Assembly: GCA_947492745.1 (NCBI GenBank)
Contig: CANLOE010000041.1
Coordinates: forward strand, 1 to 54,445
Origin: an uncultured Cyclobacteriaceae bacterium
GTDB lineage: Bacteria > Bacteroidota > Bacteroidia > Cytophagales > Cyclobacteriaceae
Direction of reading: 5' to 3'
DNA: 54,445 nucleotides
Shown: in pieces, positions 1-11,400 of the stretch
Numbering within the stretch: position 1 is the stretch's first letter
Layout of the letters: every line of letters begins with the position of its first letter
Position numbers and translations under genes: made by a program
The notes under the pieces: generated by a model
Databases searched by the model: none
What the model was told of the DNA's origin: nothing
The model's input: the letters and a program-made list of their open reading frames with translations, nothing else

Positions 1-2444
1 TAGATATCGAGACCCGAGAGGTCATCGCCCAGCGGCGTGAGGTGCGCGGGCAGCAGGGCCTCGCCACCCACTATGATACGACGGAGATGGGGAAAGGGAC
101 GGTCCGCGAAGAGCGACAGGTGCGAGGGGGTGAGCTTCAGCGAGTCCACACGGGCATCGGTGAGTATCCGGGGGAAGCTCTCCAATATGTCCTCGCGGTA
201 CACCGACAGCAGCCCACCGCTGCACAGCGTCAGGAACAGGCTCGTCTGTGTCAGGTCGAAGGACAGCGGGGTGCAGAGCGGGAAGCTGTAGCCCCCCGAA
301 CCGCCCTCCGAATAGGCGGGAAGGCTGTCCGCGATATAGTTGGACAGGTTGCCATGGGAGACCACTACCCCTTTGGGACGGCCCGTACTGCCAGAGGTAT
401 AGATCACATAGGCAGCCGCACCGCCGGTGGGGAGCGGGATAGCGCCGGGGGCCGCGGACAGGCCACTGTACTCCACGTCCACGGAGAACACGTCCACCCC
501 TAGGCCGATCACCTCCATCAGGCTCACCGACTCCACGATGAGCAGGGCCATGCCGCTGTCGCTCACCGTGAAGGACCTCCTGTCCTCGGGATGCGCAGGA
601 TCAACGGGCACATAGGCCGCCCCCGATTTCAGGATGCCAAGGATGGAGATCACCGCCCAGTGGGAGCGCTCCACCATCACCCCTATCAGGTCGCCACTGC
701 CCAGGCCGCGCTCGACACGAAGGTAATGTGCCAGACGGTCAGAACGCTCGTCCAGCTCCGCATAGCTCAGCTCCGTACCGTCGAAGGACAGGGCGGCACC
801 GGCAGGGCGGCGGCGTACCTGCTCGCCGAACAGGGCCAGTACGGTACCCTCCATTGGGGAAACCACCGGAGCGTTGTACTCCTCCAACAAGAGATGCCTA
901 TCAGCAGTAGTGAGCATCGACAGTTCCGAAAGACGCCGTTCGGGTGTAGCGATAATACCACGGAGCAGTTCTTGGTACTGTGCCAATATCCCTAAAATGG
1001 TCGATTCCTTGAACAGGTCCGTCCTGTACTCCGCAACAATCGAAAGACCTTCTACAGTCTCTCCAAGGTTCACTGTGAGGTCGAACTGTGAAGTAACATG
1101 TCCTTGACCTTCATACCCTGAAAGGGCAAGCCCGCCCAGTTCGACCTCCCCCATCTCAGGAGTATTCTGAAGTGAAAAGAGTACTTGAAACAACGGGTTT
1201 CGACTCATGTCGCGCGAACGAACCACTCGCTCTACGACCTTTTCAAAAGGCGCATGCTGGTGATCATAGGCCTCTAGGGTCGTTGATCGTATTTCCGACA
1301 GAAAATCGATGAAAGGTTGGGAAGGGTCCAAGTGGCTGCGCAGCACAAGAGTATTGATAAAGAAGCCCATCAGGTGTTCCAGTTCCTCTTGTGTCCTGTT
1401 GGCCACGGGTGTGCCTATACTGATATCCCTTTGCCCACTGTATCGGGAAAGCAATACTTTAAAACCCGCTAGTAGTACCATGAAAACCGTAGCCCCTTCT
1501 CTCTGGCTCAAGGATTTCAAGCCTTCTAGAATAGGCATCTCCATTAAAAATGAGACCGTAGCACCCGAAGTGCTCTTAACTGCCGGCCGTGGGTAGTCAG
1601 TCGGAAGCTCTGAAGTGACGGGGTCCTTTAGCCGATTTTCCCAATAGGACAACAAGTCTTCCATCGCTGCGCCGGACAGGTGTTCACGCTGCCAAAGTGC
1701 ATAGTCGGCATACTGCAAGGGAAGCTCGGGAAGGGAAGGGTCTATTCCCAAAAGGGAAGAACGGTAGAGCTCAGTGAACTCGCGCACAAGTATGCTCTCT
1801 GACCAGCCATCGCTCGCTATGTGATGAAACACTGCGGCAAGTACATACTCGGTATTGCCCATATCGTATAGGCAGGCACGGAACATGTAGTCGCTATCCA
1901 AGTTGAAGGGAAGGGAAACATAGGCCTCTACCTTTCTACCAAGTATATCCGTATCAGCAGAAAGATCTTCCTTATCGAGAGACCAGCCATCGGCCGATAG
2001 GAATTCTTGATATCCCACACCTGATTTCGATAAGATTACCGTACGTAACACGCTATGCCTACGGACTATCTCACGAAGGCTCTTGGACAGCACCTTTCGG
2101 TCGAGAGCACCCGAAAGACGGAATACGATAGGAACATGGTACTCCGAACTTCCCTGCAACTGGTCCAGAAACCAAAGCCGCTCTTGACTGAAAGATAGGG
2201 GAATGGCCTCTTCCTTGGACCAATCGTAGGGTTCTATTTTTTTATTCGACCGAAGGGGTTGTGGGGACTCTTTTTCTTGGTATCCTCCTAGATAATCGAT
2301 TATCGAAGACTTTTCGTTTTTTAGGATGTTCAGTAAATCAGGATCTATCCGGTCTTTTGTGGACTTTAAGATTAGATTACCATCTTCCAATTCCAAATAC
2401 ACTCCTTGTGATTTAGCTTTTTTCAGTATTTCTATGGCTTCCAA
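1..2444 (-). CDS. Non-ribosomal peptide synthetase, C-A (Asn/Asp-like), 3' end outside the window
   Basis: This is the last NRPS gene visible; it runs off the left edge, so only the first ~814 residues are seen. The start is TTG at 2444: an in-frame TAA, the stop of the preceding gene, lies only five codons upstream and no ATG or GTG fits. Residues 1-50 look like a TubC-type docking domain. A condensation domain follows (~65-500) with HHIASDGW near residue 205. The adenylation domain starts near 520 and has the core YTSGSTGRPKG near 685. Visible pocket residues read D-L-T-K-I-G, which fits the Asn (DLTKIGEVGK) or Asp (DLTKIGHVGK) code; the deciding residues lie past the edge. It begins 12 bases after the upstream NRPS stop, so the two are surely co-transcribed. 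GC content jumps from about 45-52% in the C domain to about 62-73% in the A domain, which suggests a domain swap. Confidence 0.93.
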   Translation of the reverse strand, partial: MEAIEILKKAKSQGVYLELEDGNLILKSTKDRIDPDLLNILKNEKSSIIDYLGGYQEKESPQPLRSNKKIEPYDWSKEEAIPLSFSQERLWFLDQLQGSSEYHVPIVFRLSGALDRKVLSKSLREIVRRHSVLRTVILSKSGVGYQEFLSADGWSLDKEDLSADTDILGRKVEAYVSLPFNLDSDYMFRACLYDMGNTEYVLAAVFHHIASDGWSESILVREFTELYRSSLLGIDPSLPELPLQYADYALWQREHLSGAAMEDLLSYWENRLKDPVTSELPTDYPRPAVKSTSGATVSFLMEMPILEGLKSLSQREGATVFMVLLAGFKVLLSRYSGQRDISIGTPVANRTQEELEHLMGFFINTLVLRSHLDPSQPFIDFLSEIRSTTLEAYDHQHAPFEKVVERVVRSRDMSRNPLFQVLFSLQNTPEMGEVELGGLALSGYEGQGHVTSQFDLTVNLGETVEGLSIVAEYRTDLFKESTILGILAQYQELLRGIIATPERRLSELSMLTTADRHLLLEEYNAPVVSPMEGTVLALFGEQVRRRPAGAALSFDGTELSYAELDERSDRLAHYLRVERGLGSGDLIGVMVERSHWAVISILGILKSGAAYVPVDPAHPEDRRSFTVSDSGMALLIVESVSLMEVIGLGVDVFSVDVEYSGLSAAPGAIPLPTGGAAAYVIYTSGSTGRPKGVVVSHGNLSNYIADSLPAYSEGGSGGYSFPLCTPLSFDLTQTSLFLTLCSGGLLSVYREDILESFPRILTDARVDSLKLTPSHLSLFADRPFPHLRRIIVGGEALLPAHLTPLGDDLSGLDI

Positions 2445-2456
2445 TGTCTCTCTAGG

Positions 2457-5400
2457 TTAAATGGTTTGTTTAAATACAATATTATCCGCTGCTTTCTCCT
2501 TTACAGTCAGGTATTGGACATAATCTCCCAATTGTTCCAAGGAGGTGTACTCAAAAATATCCTTGATAGCGACCTCTATATCCAGTTCTTTCCGAAGTAT
2601 GGACACCAGACGGGTAGCCATCAAGGAGTGGCCGCCCAGTTCGAAGAAGTTATCGTGAATACCTACCTTCTCAATACCCAATAGCTTCTCCCATATGCGG
2701 GCCAGTTGTTTTTCTATTTCATTTCTGGGGGCGATATAATGACTACCGTGTACCAAGTCATGACCCTCTGGGGGTGGAAGTGCTTTTTTATCTATTTTTC
2801 CCGTGTCGGTCAGCGGCATTTCATCCAGTTCCACCCATAGTTGAGGGACCATGTAATCGGGTAATTTATTTTTCAAGCAAGACTTCGTGTAGGCCAGAGA
2901 GTGGAAAACGGCATCCCTTTGGTACAGATCTAGGTTATGTTCAAACCATATGGCCTGTTCAAAGTAGGTTCCTGTATCATTATCGACATCGATATGTACT
3001 GCCTGCATACCTTTATCGAAGGTATAGATACCGCTTTTCGTATAACGCTGGCTTGTCCAGGCCTCCCATTGATTTATATCTCCTTCTATTCGCTGGGAAT
3101 GCTCCGAATAGCCGATAACCCGCCCTCCCAAGTTTTCGTGCAGGCGTACCCAAGGGTCCAATGTGGCGCCCTGCTCGTTTTTCATCTTGCCGTATTCTTC
3201 AATGGACCGCGAAGGGTGTTGATGCTTGAGGATAGGCCTGACAGGGACCACGAGTTTGGCAAATCCTCTCGACATGGCCAAGTCACCCATTCTCTTTACC
3301 AGTTCTCTACTATAGCCCTTTCCCATATAGTTTTCATCAACGACTCCCGATAGTATACACAGGGTATCTGCTGTATGGCATCTCTCTTTGTCCTCAAAGG
3401 CTTTCTTTATAGCATCGTCCCAACCCAAGGAAGGCAGTTCCTTACTCCACTGCAATGGTACAGTATTCCCTACCGCAATGAGTTTTTCCTCTTCATCGTA
3501 GATTCCTATTTGTAGATCGGAAAAGGTGGTATATATTCTTCTCCAGTATTCTTTCAGGACACTGCTTCCTTCAAAGAAATCAGCCCATGAGCTGGAATGG
3601 ATATCCTCCATTTGCCCATACATCTCTGCGGAACCATCGTGAAGCTTACAGTGGTATGAAGTCCCTGTTTTTGTATTTTCAAAGAGCTGCTTTTTTGGTT
3701 TTATGTAGGCTATCAAGCCACTGCTTTCATGGGCCGTATCCGATTGGGGCAGTACACAACAGGTTTCGATACTATGTTGTAATGACAGTGCATTTTCCAC
3801 CTCTCCGAGTTCCACACGGTAGCCACGTATTTTTACTTGATTATCCTTTCTACCGATGAACTCGATACTCCCATCTGCCCAATACCTGGCCAGGTCACCC
3901 GTCCGATACATCAGCTCGCCTTCCCTGAACGGGTCTGCAATGAATTTCTTACTCGTCAGCTCTTCTTTGTTCCTGTATCCCTTGGCAACACCATAGCCTC
4001 CCACACATAATTCTCCAATAGCCCCAATGGGCAATAATCTTTGATGACGGTCCAGTATGTATATCCGGTTATTGGAGACTTTATCTCTGAACAGGAATGA
4101 ATCCGGCCCCACTTTGCTGACCAGAAGGTCTATCGTACTTTCTGTCTGCCCATAGATATTGTACAGTTCGTAGCCTTTTGCCACTATCGTGTTTCCCAGT
4201 GATGCCGAAAGACGGTCCCCTCCTACCAGTACGTGGCGCAGTGAGGACAATCGGGCGCCATCTTCCAAGTACACGGACAAAGTATCCGGTATCAGTTGCA
4301 CAAAATTGATAGCCTGATCGATGATAAGCGTCCTGATATAGTCGCGGTCCAGTACTTTCCTTTCTTCCGGGATACATAAGACCCCCCCATTGATCAATGT
4401 CGAAAAAATCTCTTGATAGGCGATATCGATGACCAGTTTTGTCAGCTGAAGTACTTTCAAACCTTCATCCATCTGAAAATAGGTATTGTACCACTGTAAT
4501 AGGTTATACAATGAAGAGCGTTTGATCATGACACCTTTGGGGGTTCCCGTTGTACCGGAGGTGTATATAATATAGGCCAAGGTGTCCTCGGATATCGTAA
4601 TGGACAATCGATCGGTGGCATAGGTATCCAATAATCGGGTATCGGGTATAAGGAGCGACAGACCGGAAATTTTCTCAAACAGGGAGCTGGTTTTCACATC
4701 GCATAGGACCAATCCCAAAGAGGTGTCCTCTATGATATAGTTGACTCTAGCCGTTGGGTAATCGATATCGATGGGTACATAGGCTGCACCGGACTTCAGT
4801 ATTCCCAGAACTCCGACAACCATTTCGGGGCTTCTTTCCATACAGATTCCAACGAGGTCGCCCTGTTCTATTCCCTGTGCTCTCAAGTAATGCGCCAACT
4901 GGTTCGAGCGCTTATCCACAGCTGCATACGTCAGCTCTTCTTCCCCAAATACCAGTGCGGTAGCTTCGGGTTTGTTTCGTGCCTGTTCTTCGAACAAAGT
5001 GAGAACGGTACTGTCATCGGTATAATCAATGGCGGTCGTATTGAAGTCTTCCAGTAGTTGCTGCTGCACTGTCTCGGGCAGGATGGACAAGTCCTCGACA
5101 CTTACTTCTCCTCCCCTTTCGTAATGTGTCAACAATAGGGAGAGTGCCTCTTGTACATAAGCGATAAAATGCGCTGCTTCTACAGTATCATTCGCAATCT
5201 GAACCCTAAGCCCAAAGTCATCTCCATGGTCATCGATATCAAAAGAAAGGGGATAATTGGTCCGCTCTCCTCCCGAAAGGACTTCCATGTCGAAATCATC
5301 GTTCGCTGTCGTACCCGCTATGGGCATGGAGGTATCGTGACGATAATTCATCAACACGCTAAAGAAAGGAACATCATTGGCAATATCACTCCACTGATGA

Positions 5401-8400
5401 ATAGTGGACAAGGGGGTCTGTTCATAAGGTAACATGCTTTGTAACCTATTTTTTACCTGAGTGATATATTCGGTCACGCTGCCCTTTAGGTTTACAAGAA
5501 CAGGCAGCGTATTGATGAACAATCCCAAAGAAGAATCGGCACCTGCCGTACCTTGTAACCTACCGGAAAAAAGAGAACCGAATAGGGCATGATCTTTATT
5601 ACTGCACCTTCCTATCACGAGACCGAAAGCAGCATGAAACAGCACTGCGGGTGAGGTCTGTAGGTTATGGGCGATACGGCGCAGGGCACTGCTCATCTCT
5701 TGGGGTAGAATAACATGGCCGACTTCCCTGTTTGTAGCCCCATCACCATGGATATCCGACATATCGAAAGGATAGGTAGGTTCTTCGATACCTTGGAGGA
5801 GGGTCCGGAAGTATCGCCTGCTTTCTTCTTCGGAATAGTGATGGCGAATATTGCCTATAAAATTGCGGTACAAGGGTGGAGCGGTCAGTTTATCCGTATT
5901 GCCCGATAGGTGATGCATGATTTCCTCAGTTATCTTTTCCATGCCTACATGATCGATAATCAGGTGATGAATACTGAGCAAGAGATAATAGGCTCCGTTC
6001 TCTACATCCTCTGCTACCTTCAGTTTTAAAAGTGGGGCAGTGGACAGGTCCATCCACAAGTTTTCCGGAGCTATCTCGCGCTCCAATCGGGGAAGGATCT
6101 CTTCATGACCTTCGAAGGACAACTTTTCCAAAGAAAGCTCCACCCTTCGCAATACGACCTGAACGGCAGAGGAGAGTCCGGTATTCAGTACACAGGTTCT
6201 CAATACGTCATGTCGGTCCACGACAAGTTGTAGCGCGGCCGTGAAAGCCTCACGATCATCAGAGGATGAAAAGCGCATTAGACTAGGTAGGATGTAGGGG
6301 TCTCCTTGATCGGGCGTACTCATCAAGTGATGAAAGTAGAGTCCTTCCTGCAAAGGGGATAAGGGGTAGATATCCTGAATATTGCGGGCCCCTCCAGGTA
6401 TACCGGACATGACCGTATCCAGCTCTTCTTGACTCAGGTCCGTCAGCGGTACCCTCTCAGGAGTGATATAGGTACAGTCTTTTTCGATACCATTGGCGGG
6501 TATATCGGCCTCCAGGGGACGAACTGTGAGCACTTCGCTTAGTGAAGCTATACTTGGGGAACGATAGATATCGCGAACATTCACCTCATAGCCTAATTGC
6601 TGTATTTGGGATATCAAGCGTATGATCAGCAGGCTGTGACCTCCCAACTGAAAGAAATTGTCATGGATACCGATCTTTTCGACAGCCAGTAGTTCTTGCC
6701 AGATAGCTACCAATTGTTCTTCTAGAATAGTTCGGGGAGCCAGGTACTCTTGACTCGATAGCGAAACATCCTCTGGTGCAGGAAGGGCATTTTTATCGAC
6801 CTTCCCATTGCGTGTCAAAGGCATCTCCTTCAGAAGGATCCACAGTTGTGGCACCATGTACTCGGGCAGGTTCTCTTTCAGGCGGGCCGCTATAGCCGTA
6901 CCGTCCGACCCTTCGGATGGATTGGATGGCACTACATAGCCTATCAAGCGCCAGTTACCATCGGGACCCTTATTGACCTTGACACTACAGCTTTTTACCT
7001 CTTCGATTTTTGATAATTGTGACTCGACCTCGCCCAGTTCTATGCGGTAGCCTCGGACTTTCACTTGATCGTCCTTTCGCCCGATAAATTCGATGTCACC
7101 ATCGGGCAGCCATCGGGCCAGATCGCCCGTTCTGTACATCCGCTGCTCTTTTGCAAACGGATTCTCGACAAATGCCTTTTGGGTAAGCGGCTCATTGTTG
7201 AGATAACCACCGGCCACGCCAGCTCCTGAAATGCACAGTTCCCCGATGGCACCAACAGGCAATAAGTTTTGAGAAGGATCCAAAATATAGGTATGGGTAT
7301 TTGACAAGGGCCTGCCTATGGGTACTGCGGTAGTGGGAGCGGCATCGATTTCATAGCAGGTGGCATATACCACTGTCTCGGTAGGACCGTATACATGAAC
7401 GAGTTTTTTGGGACCTAGATGGGCATAGGCCCGCTCTACATGGGGCATCGACACCAGCTGTCCTCCGAACAGGACCTTGCGCAATCGGGCAAGTGCCTCA
7501 AGGTCATTATCAACGAACAGGTTGAACAATGCCGTAGTCAGGAAAACGACGCTCAGTTTCTGTTCTTCGATAATTTTGGATAACTCCTTTGGGTCAGCGG
7601 CGGCCTTCTTGGTGATCAGGCATAAACCGGCCCCGTTGAGCAAGCTGGAAAAAATATCATAGACGGAACCATCAAAAACCAAATTGGACCATTGCAGAAC
7701 ACGGTCCGTGGAGTGAATAGCGATCGGTCCTTTTTCCATGGCCAGTTTCACTATGTTTCGGTGCATTGTCCAAACTCCCTTGGGGCTTCCGGTACTTCCT
7801 GAAGTATACATTACATAAGCCATATCCCGAGGGGAAATATCGCTTCCCAAAGCACTATCGGATTGTTTTTCGATAATATGCCAGTGATCGTCCAGTTGTA
7901 TAACAGATAAGGAACCTTTTGCCGAAAATTTTGCGGAACCGAGTGCATCACTCAATACCAATCTGATACCGGCATCTTTCAGCATATAATCGATCCTGCT
8001 CTGTGGGTAGTCCGTATCGATGGGAACGTAAGCCGCTCCGGATTTCAATACTCCCAAGACCCCAATGATCATTTCAGGACTGCGCTCGATACCGATTCCC
8101 ACCCTATCCTTTACCTGAACTCCTTGTTCTATCAGGTACCGCCCTAATTGATTGGATTTGTTATCCAAATCCCTGTAAGTTACCGCTTCACCTCCAAATA
8201 GAATAGCAATACTTTCCGGAGTTCTCGATACCTGTTCTTCAAATAGGTCCACCAAGGTACTGTCCTCGGGATAAGCTAAGGTAGTATTATTGCATACCTC
8301 CAATAGATGCTGTCTTTCGCTTTTTGGCAAGATGGAGAGTTCCGCGACCTGTTCCTGTAAATCATTTTCAAAACACCTCATCATAGCCGACAGGACTTCC

Positions 8401-11400
8401 AACAGGTAAGCCATGATCTTCGATGGGCTGACCGCATGATGGGCTACTTTTGCCGTAAGCTCAAAAGCATTTCCATAATCATCTACATTCACGATGAGGG
8501 GGTAATTGGTCCGCTCTTCTGCTGATAGTACTTCTACTCCCGTGTCAGCATCCATGGTCGGGGCTGCGGTCGGCATAGAGTGGCGGTAATTCAGCAATGT
8601 GCTGAACAGAGGGATATCATTCGGGATATCACTCCACTTTTGTATCGTGGATAAGGGGCTTTGCTCGTGAGGCAATAGTTCCGATAGTCTTTCTTCTACC
8701 TGAGCGACATATTCCTGCACACTCCCATGGAGGTTGACCAGAACGGGAAGGGTATTGATGAAGAGTCCCAGTGCAGACCTTGAATTGGCCGAAGCCTGCA
8801 ATCTACCCGAAAACAGAGAACCGAATATTGCATGATCTTTATTACTGCACTTCCCTACTACGATACCGAAAGCAGCATGAAACAAAACGGCGGGTGACAT
8901 CTGTAAGTTGCCGGCAGTATTACGGAGTGCCTTAGCCATCTCCTCCGGGACAAACTCAGAAAAGGAGGTAAGTTCAGTGGCCCCGTCACCCGATACGTCC
9001 GAAAGACCGAAAGGGTATGTGGGTGTTTCCACACCCTTGAGCAATGAACGAAAGTAAGCTTCGCTCTCTTCGATAGCGTAGTTATAACGTATGTCTCCTA
9101 TAAAGTCACGGTACTGCGAGGGGGCTGGAAGCTGATGATCATCGCCCGAAATATGAGTCCTGATTTCCTCGGTTATTTTTTCCATCCCCACATGATCGAT
9201 GATCATATGATGCGCCAAGAGAATTAGATAGTAGGCGTCACTTTCAATATCATCAGCAATCTGCAACTTCAACAATGGGCCATTGGCTACATTCATCCAG
9301 AGGTTTTCAGGAGCGATTCTACGATTCATTTGAGCGAGTACATCCTCGCCCTCTATCAAGGGCAATTCTTCTATGGGTAGTGCTACCTGGCGCAGCACTA
9401 CCTGAACAGCTGTAGATAGCCCTTCGTTCTGGATTCCGGTACGTAGCACATCGTGACGTGCTACTACCCGGCGTAACGCTGCGATGAAGTCCGCACGGCC
9501 TTTGAGCGATGAAAATCGCATCAGATTCGGTAAGATATAGGGGTCTCCCTTGTCGGGATGACTCATCAAATGATGAAAATAAAGCCCCTCCTGCAAAGGA
9601 GACAAGGGATAGATATCCTGAATATTGGCCCCACCTCCGGGAACTATGGACATGATCGTATCCAGTTCTTCCTGATCGAGGTCCACTAAGGATACTCTAT
9701 CCGGGGTGATATAGGTACAGCCCTCCTCGATACCATTGGCCGGTATTGAGACCACGGAAGCATGCCCCTCAAATCCCTCATAGAGCGCCGCTATGCTAGG
9801 GGAACGGTAGAAGTCGCGTACGCTTACTTCATAACCGAGCTGTTGTACGCGGGATATCAACCTTACGATCAGCAGACTGTGACCTCCCAGTTCAAAGAAA
9901 TTGTCATGGATACCGACCTTTTCCAGTCCCAGTAGTTCCTGCCAGATAGTGGCCATACGCTCTTCAAAGTTGTTTCTGGGTCCCACATATTCTCTGGAGG
10001 ATAGACCGAAGTTCTCTGGTGAGGGCAGTCCTGTCCTGTCCACCTTACCGTTTTGCGTGAGGGGCATTTCCTCTAACAATACCCATAGACGGGGTACCAT
10101 ATACTCGGGAAGGTGCTGCTTGAGCACCGCTTGTATCTCTTCCCTTTCCACAGCGTCCAGAGGGGTTACATAGCCCACCAAACGAGGATAGCCATCAGGA
10201 CCTTCACCAGCCACGACACAGCAGTTTCCGACTCCGGGTACCTTGGATAACTGTGCTTCTATCTCTCCCAGTTCTATGCGGTAACCACTGATTTTTACCT
10301 GATTGTCCCTCCTACCCATGAACTCAATATTTCCATCGGGTAGCCAGCGGGCAAGGTCTCCCGTGCGGTACATGCGTGCCCCTTTTACAAATGGATTTTC
10401 CACGAACTTCTCGTCCGTCATTATAGTATTGTTCAAGTATCCGCGGGCCAGTCCGGCACCCGAGATGCACAGTTCTCCTTGTACCCCAATGGGCACTAAG
10501 TTCATGGTGGAGTCTACGATATGGATACTTGTGTTCGATAAGGGTCTACCTATCGTCGCTATGCCATTTTTTAAGCGCGCTGAAAATGTCGCATAGGTCG
10601 TGCATTCCGAGGGACCGTACAAATCATTGACCCTTGTGATAGTACCTAGCTCATACAGCCTATTTACCAAGTCCGCCGATAGGGGTTCTCCCGCTAGGTT
10701 CACGGTAAGGACGGTATCGGGGATACTATTAGAAGCCATAAAACTATCGATAACGCTGGGAACCGTATTGATAAAAGTAATGGGTGCTTCTACCTCTGAT
10801 AAGGAAAATAAGTCTTTCACCAAGTATACAGTACCTCCGAATATCAGAGGAACGAATAGCTCAAAAGCAAATAGGTCAAAGCTCAGCGAAGTACTGGCCA
10901 GCATCGCCGCCATTTCTTTCTTATCATACTGATTCGCTGCCCATTGTAACAGCGATACCGTATTGCGATGCTCGATCATGACCCCTTTCGGGTTTCCGGT
11001 ACTGCCCGAGGTATAGATCACATAGGCCAGCGACTGTGAAGTGATGGCCCTCTCAGGAGTACTTTTGGGCATTGTATCAATCGTATCCCGATGGTCTACC
11101 GTAGCTATAATGGATAAGGTATCCTTACCTGAAAATTTTGAAAAACCATCGGCATCACACACTACTGTTCCAACCCCTGAATCTTTCAGCATGTAATCGA
11201 TACGGTCCTTTGGATAAGCGATATCGATAGGTACATAAGCTCCTCCGGCCTTCAGGACTCCAAAGATAGCGACAATCACTTCCAGACTACGCTCCATACA
11301 GATTCCTACAAGACCTTCCGTTTGTAGGCCTTGCTGAATCAGGTAATGCGCCCATTGGTTCGACTTTTCGTCCAGCTCCCGATAGTTCATCGAACTACCT

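Noticed and set aside
1-1000. A thioesterase or release domain at the left end
   Set aside because: The visible end of the partial NRPS is inside an A domain, so the release step lies outside the window.
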